Origin: HGM04593 sp045644465
Lineage (GTDB): Bacteria > Bacteroidota > Bacteroidia > Bacteroidales > Bacteroidaceae
DNA length: 64,000 bases
Assembly (NCBI GenBank): GCA_045644465.1
Contig: JAZRGV010000019.1
Coordinates: 1 to 64,000, forward strand
Direction of reading: 5' to 3'
The first letter of the stretch is position 1, and each line of letters starts with the position of its first letter. Shown piece by piece: positions 60,463 to 64,000 of this stretch. The translations under genes were made by a program, and so were the position numbers. The notes under the pieces were generated by a model that was not told the DNA's origin, ran no database searches, and worked only from the letters and a program-made list of their open reading frames with translations.

Positions 60463-61566
60463 ATGAAACGTTTACTTATATTCCACCCAACTATAGCACC
60501 CTACCGTATTGATTTTTTCAATGACTTGTATCGTACTTTCGATACGCGGGTTTGCCTGCAGTATTGGAATCTACGTGACCAGACTTTCGATTACGACAAG
60601 ATATATTCCCAATTTGCTTTTAAACCACACTATCTAAAGGAAATTATAAAAATAGGTCCACGTTCGTTATGGGGAGGGTTTTGGAAGCACCTTGATGAGT
60701 TCAACCCCGACATTGTACTTGTGGGAGAATTTAATATAACAGCATTAACGGTATTGGCTCACCGCTGCTTAAAACACAAGAAATATAAGGTAATCTCCAT
60801 TTGCGATGACAGTTACAATATGGTAGCAGAGAATAATGATTTCTCAAAATTGCATCGCATGGCACGACGATTGGTTGCCCCACGACTGGACAACCTGATA
60901 CTTGTTGAGCCAAAGGTTACCCAATGGTATAAGGAACATTATGGCAAAGGAATTTGCTTCCCTATAATTAAACCAGAGGAAAAGGCACGCAAAGAGTACG
61001 AACGCGTATTACCTATGAACAAAGAAACCATTGAGCAATATAATTTAAAAGGCAAAAAAGTATTCCTTTTTGTAGGACGTTTGGTTGCATTAAAGAATGT
61101 TGAAACAGCAATTCGTGCTTTTGCCCGCCTTAACCAAGAAGAGAATATATTTGTAGTTATTGGTGATGGCCCCGAACGCAAAAATTTAGAAACACTTGCC
61201 AAAGACATGAAAGCAAACGTCCTATTTACCGGCCGTCTTGAGGGAGATGCTTTGAACATGTGGTATAATTTTGCTCACATTTTTGTTTTGGCAAGTTATC
61301 AAGAACCTTTTGGAGCAGTAACTAATGAAGCTCTATTAGCAGGGTGCTATGCTTTGGTTTCTAACAAAGCTGGATCGGCATGTTTGGTTGAAGATGGGGT
61401 GAATGGTTATACATTCTCTCCTATGAATATAGAAGAATTAACAAAAAAAATGGATAAAATTTCAGCATTGATATCTACAGAAGAAAACGTTGGATTAAAA
61501 AAGAATATGATGCAAATATCGTATGCCGATTATATGAACAATCTTATTAATAGCATTAATGCTTAA
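60463..61566 (+). CDS. glycosyltransferase family 4
   Basis: A 367-residue GT-B enzyme. MKRLLIFHPTIAPYRIDFFNDLY marks the acceptor domain, and VFLFVGRLVALKNVETAIRAF, VVIGDGPERKNLE, VLFTGRLEGDALNMWYNFAH and LASYQEPFGAVTNEALLAG are GT4 donor-site motifs. It is the last gene before a terminator, and 8 bases after the pyruvyl-transferase-like gene. Donor unknown. Confidence 0.92.
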   Translation: MKRLLIFHPTIAPYRIDFFNDLYRTFDTRVCLQYWNLRDQTFDYDKIYSQFAFKPHYLKEIIKIGPRSLWGGFWKHLDEFNPDIVLVGEFNITALTVLAHRCLKHKKYKVISICDDSYNMVAENNDFSKLHRMARRLVAPRLDNLILVEPKVTQWYKEHYGKGICFPIIKPEEKARKEYERVLPMNKETIEQYNLKGKKVFLFVGRLVALKNVETAIRAFARLNQEENIFVVIGDGPERKNLETLAKDMKANVLFTGRLEGDALNMWYNFAHIFVLASYQEPFGAVTNEALLAGCYALVSNKAGSACLVEDGVNGYTFSPMNIEELTKKMDKISALISTEENVGLKKNMMQISYADYMNNLINSINA

Positions 61567-61574
61567 GATATCTA

Positions 61575-61612
61575 TTCAGACCGAGCTATAACTCGGTCTG
61601 AATTTCTTTTTT
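61575..61612 (+). terminator. terminator closing the polysaccharide operon segment
   Basis: An 11-bp perfect stem (61575-61585 with 61592-61602, six-base loop) followed by a T-rich run. The stop codon of the minus-strand 106-residue gene lies in the loop, so it may serve both directions. Confidence 0.85.
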
Positions 61613-61906
61613 AACCATAGCTTTGCATTCCTCACAATAGGCAAAATACTCTTCAAATTCATTTGGATTAGTTTCACGTTGACGTTGAATAGCAAATTCC
61701 TGATTTATGCTATACTTTTCTCGTATTAACAATTCTACTTGCTCTTCGTAAGTAGGTACACAAGGTTCTACTTCGGGGGCTACATACTCTTGCCAACCAT
61801 CGGCAAGAATCATATTTTCTGTTGGATTAATAACTTGTACGCCATTTCCGCAGATTACAATTTCATTTCTGAATTTTATCTTATTATCTTTAATATACTG
61901 TTTCAT
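61586..61906 (-). CDS. hypothetical protein, phage-tail-module neighbour
   Basis: A 106-residue acidic, soluble protein. An N-terminal beta part (IVICGNGVQVINPTENMILADGWQEYV) precedes a helical part (YEEQVELLIREKYSINQEFAIQRQRE) with two Cys (YFAYCEECKAMV). It is the last of three minus-strand genes and ends in the terminator loop. Its size and position next to tail-fibre-like proteins suggest a tail-fibre chaperone or accessory, by analogy only. Confidence 0.6.
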   Translation of the reverse strand: MKQYIKDNKIKFRNEIVICGNGVQVINPTENMILADGWQEYVAPEVEPCVPTYEEQVELLIREKYSINQEFAIQRQRETNPNEFEEYFAYCEECKAMVKKEIQTEL

Positions 61907-61928
61907 TTTCTATTGATTTATTAATAAT

Positions 61929-62723
61929 TTACTCTGTTATAACCATCCATCCTCTTGGTACACCAGAAACACCAACAACATCCCAAGTAGCATCTTTACT
62001 TTTCACAAATGTACCAAATTCAGAAACACCATTTACCCAATTATTCAAACAATAACCAGCACTAATATCAGTTGCTAACATTATTATTGTATTTAAATTT
62101 TCACAACCATTGAACATCTGAGCATAACAACCATACCCTATCGTTTTTCCTTGTAATATAGGTGAAGAAACCATACTCTTACAATTCATAAACATCCCCC
62201 TATAACAATATCCAGGAACGTTTCCCGCAGTAGGCAAATTTGGAACAGTTTGCAAACTTACACAACCTTCAAACATTCCATAATAACAATACATACTTAT
62301 AGTTGTTGCCGGCAAAAATAACTTTGATACATTTATAAGTTTATCATTCCCTTTAAAAAGATTATAAAAAGCATAACTTTTACACAAATAAAGTCTTTCT
62401 CTCGCATCATTGCCATACAGCAATGACATACAATTTCCTTTGAGGTTATAATACTTGTTAACAGTAAATGTTCCTATACCATTTGAAGTAGGAGCCAAGT
62501 TAGCACGGAAAGACAAAGTTTGACCGGCATTTATGGGTTCTGTTTCTGTGTCAGCAGGCAAAGATTTCCAATTACCATCGCCGTCAACGCAATATTCACA
62601 TGCATTAATGGAGAGTTTTGCCGTCAGACCATCTTCCAAAGCAACAATTGTAAGGTAATCTTTTGTTATAGGCGGCTCGGCTTTATTCATAGCCGTCAAT
62701 AATCTCCGTCTAAACTCACTCAT
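61929..62723 (-). CDS. BspA-like/DUF285-like repeat protein, probable tail-tip or surface protein
   Basis: A 264-residue protein without signal peptide. From about residue 100 it has repeated stretches of the BspA-like LRR type: YNLFKGNDKLINVSKL, YYGMFEGCVSLQTVP, YRGMFMNCKSMVSSP, YAQMFNGCENLNTI, each about 20-25 residues. The end (WDVVGVSGVPRGWMVITE) is beta-rich. Such repeats occur in Bacteroidales surface proteins and in tail fibres of their phages. No export signal is seen, which favours a phage-derived protein. Its start overlaps the preceding gene by 8 bases. Confidence 0.65.
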   Translation of the reverse strand: MSEFRRRLLTAMNKAEPPITKDYLTIVALEDGLTAKLSINACEYCVDGDGNWKSLPADTETEPINAGQTLSFRANLAPTSNGIGTFTVNKYYNLKGNCMSLLYGNDARERLYLCKSYAFYNLFKGNDKLINVSKLFLPATTISMYCYYGMFEGCVSLQTVPNLPTAGNVPGYCYRGMFMNCKSMVSSPILQGKTIGYGCYAQMFNGCENLNTIIMLATDISAGYCLNNWVNGVSEFGTFVKSKDATWDVVGVSGVPRGWMVITE

Positions 62724-63384
62724 CGCTGAACTCTCCCATCACTGCAAGGTTATTGACTATCGATATTTGATACACTCTGTTTGCCAGTATTGTTGGAGTT
62801 GATGCCCACTTGATGTCACTTGGTAATATAAGAGTTGTTGCAACATCGCCACTTGTAAACTGTATCATATATTCATTTACAATAGTTTCATCGGCGGGCG
62901 AAGCAAGTGTTATCTCAAGGCTCTCAACCTCACCCCACACATAGAGCACATTTGGCATAATATTCAGTACTGTGTCGGTCGGGTAAAGAATTGCAGTTCT
63001 ACCTGCACAGTTGTCACTACTGCTACCACCATTCTCTACTCCACTATTTACCCATTCGCCCCATTTGTGCTCACCGTTTTCGAAACGACGGGTACGTGTG
63101 TAGGTCTGCACATACCCAGTGGAACGTTCAACGCGGGTAAGTGTCTGAACAATGATTCTGTTATTCTGAATATGGTTATCACGAAACTGGTCATTTACTA
63201 AAAGGTTTATAACCTCTTCCCCATTAACTTTGAACGGTAACCCTAATGATGGTTCATCTGCTACAAGGCGAATTGCATATACACCATCCCAGATAAACTC
63301 GCCAATGCTGGTGAGTTGCTTCCATTCCGATTTTTCACCATTGTTTAGACAACGATACTCGTTCCTTAAAACAATCTCTTCCAT
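62716..63384 (-). CDS. phage tail-fibre-like protein with pyocin-knob-like region
   Basis: A 222-residue soluble protein, the first of three minus-strand genes. Part of it (GEFIWDGVYAIRLVADEPS, then RIIVQTLTRVERSTGYVQTY and ENGEHKWGEWVNSG) resembles the knob domains of tail fibres, where a W-x-x-W motif closes the repeat. The end (YMIQFTSGDVATTLILPSD) is a beta-rich module common in Bacteroidales tail proteins. It has a probable own promoter (63413). The annotation is by pattern and should be checked by structure search. Confidence 0.6.
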   Translation of the reverse strand: MEEIVLRNEYRCLNNGEKSEWKQLTSIGEFIWDGVYAIRLVADEPSLGLPFKVNGEEVINLLVNDQFRDNHIQNNRIIVQTLTRVERSTGYVQTYTRTRRFENGEHKWGEWVNSGVENGGSSSDNCAGRTAILYPTDTVLNIMPNVLYVWGEVESLEITLASPADETIVNEYMIQFTSGDVATTLILPSDIKWASTPTILANRVYQISIVNNLAVMGEFSDE

Positions 63385-63412
63385 AGTATTAAAATTTGTT
63401 GCTTTTTTTAAG

Positions 63413-63420
63413 CAAAATTA
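63413..63420 (-). promoter_or_regulatory. -7 box of the tail-like operon
   Basis: On the minus strand TAATTTTG, perfect TAnnTTTG, 28 bases before the ATG at 63384. A CTTG lies 17 bases upstream, so the -33 box is weak. Confidence 0.4.
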
Positions 63421-63516
63421 AGTTCAGCATGCAGCGACAAGGTTGCTGTAATGACACTTATAAGGTTTTTATTTATATTTCAGGAATACTATAACTGATT
63501 TTTAGAATTAAAAGTA

Positions 63517-63524
63517 TATCTTTG
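63517..63524 (+). promoter_or_regulatory. -7 box upstream of the edge glycosyltransferase
   Basis: TATCTTTG, perfect to TAnnTTTG. It would give a leader of about 170 bases that includes the repeat at 63581. Confidence 0.4.
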
Positions 63525-63580
63525 AACATAACAAAATGTATAAGATAATATACAGATGTTGCCCCATATTCTACGTTAAT

Positions 63581-63647
63581 GTCATCCTGAGCGTAGCCAA
63601 GGAGCTCTTTTTATTGTTTGAGATGTTGCGACTTCGCTCAACATAAC
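63581..63647 (+). repeat. GTCATCCTGAGCG-type palindromic repeat
   Basis: Starts GTCATCCTGAGCGTAGCC and ends ACTTCGCTCAACATAAC, nearly the reverse complement of its start. This motif is widely dispersed in bacterial spacers; a shorter relative lies at 38052. Confidence 0.6.
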
Positions 63648-63703
63648 AAACATATAGTGGGTAAACAACTATATTATTACTAAGAGTTTTACAAATTATT
63701 TAT

Positions 63704-64000
63704 ATGCAAAAGCCACGCATACTGTTCATCACCCCTTTGCCACCGCCTGTTCATGGCTCGGCAATGGTGAGCCAATATATTAAGGAGTGTAAGGAACTAC
63801 AGCAAGATTTTAACTGTGACTTTGTAAACCTCTCCACATCGCGCAACATCGACGAGATTGGCAAAAGGTCGATAATGAAATACGTGCGTTTTATTGGTGC
63901 TTATTTCATTACTTTATGGAAACTGCTTACCAACCGTTATGCGTTATGTTACCTCGCAATAACATGCCACGGATTAGGTTTCCTGAAAGATGCTCCGTTT
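63704..64000 (+). CDS. glycosyltransferase family 4, N-terminal part
   Basis: A frame starting at ATG 63704 is open to the window edge (99 codons). MQKPRILFITPLPPPVHGSAM is the N-terminus of a GT4/GT-B transferase (the P-L-P-P-P-x-H-G-x-x motif at the acceptor loop), followed by a membrane-association-prone helix (IGAYFITLWKLLTNRYALCYL). It continues the polysaccharide locus beyond this window. Confidence 0.8.
   Translation, partial: MQKPRILFITPLPPPVHGSAMVSQYIKECKELQQDFNCDFVNLSTSRNIDEIGKRSIMKYVRFIGAYFITLWKLLTNRYALCYLAITCHGLGFLKDAPF

Larger units (their letters stand above)
63385..63703. other. 319-base spacer with two promoter boxes and a repeat
   Basis: Divergent spacer between the tail-like genes and the next glycosyltransferase. 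It contains a minus-strand -7 box (63413), a plus-strand -7 box (63517) and the repeat at 63581-63647. No gene is seen. Confidence 0.6.

Overview
The window is a chromosomal segment from a Bacteroidales bacterium, probably a gut-type Bacteroidaceae or Prevotellaceae relative. Family-level evidence: promoters of the Bacteroidetes form TTTG-N19-21-TAnnTTTG; the Bacteroidetes gene orders nusB-yajC-ybbR-coaE-DUF5606 and galM-MFS-galK; a YigZ/SerC pair; a DUF3276 (PurA-like) protein; secreted glycan-active enzymes; and C-terminal tails of the form 'YNLYGQ...LVK'. The species cannot be fixed from sequence alone.

Layout. 1-466: minus-strand membrane protein cut by the window edge. 640-4600: minus-strand pair of a secreted alpha-L-fucosidase and a large secreted carbohydrate-binding-like protein, ending in a strong terminator. 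4778-8630: housekeeping genes (small zinc peptidase, YigZ, SerC, DbpA-like helicase). 9156-12203: grpE-dnaJ-folC. 12360-15969: galactose operon galM-transporter-galK, then a lipoprotein and a Ser-type sulfatase. 20287-31640: tex, tkt-rpiB, a FadL-type porin, ribE with a NifX-like protein, an M28 peptidase and fabG. 31227-36948: the nusB operon, a PurA-like protein, and rplY-pth-S4 protein. Gene ends here are marked by unusually long perfect hairpins at 25105, 26836 and 31167.

37116-64000 is a surface-polysaccharide (O-antigen or capsule type) locus that continues past the window. It holds a WecG/TagA transferase, UDP-sugar dehydrogenase, Wzx flippase, Wzy polymerase, seven or more glycosyltransferases, four membrane acyltransferases, two pyruvyl-transferase-like proteins (one next to an F420-hydrogenase-beta-like Fe-S protein), a PIG-L deacetylase and an ATP-grasp enzyme. 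Together they would build, decorate, flip and polymerise a repeat unit. Genes from about 39885 onward are mostly visibly more A+T-rich than the ugd and wecG end, so the locus is a mosaic.

The most interesting signal is how this mosaic was built. An acyltransferase gene (39885-40955) lies between two about 170-bp direct repeats made of the ugd 3' end plus a spacer element. An AAA-ATPase/PD-DEXK gene (50429-51973) lies between a 53-codon 5' remnant of a glycosyltransferase and a complete relative of that glycosyltransferase. Spacer repeats also sit inside coding sequence in frame: a palindromic element in the glycosyltransferase at 52083 has a sister copy in the next spacer, and a heptad tandem repeat lies in ugd. 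One acyltransferase is frameshifted at a run of six C. A three-gene phage-tail-fibre-like module lies on the opposite strand at 61586-63384.
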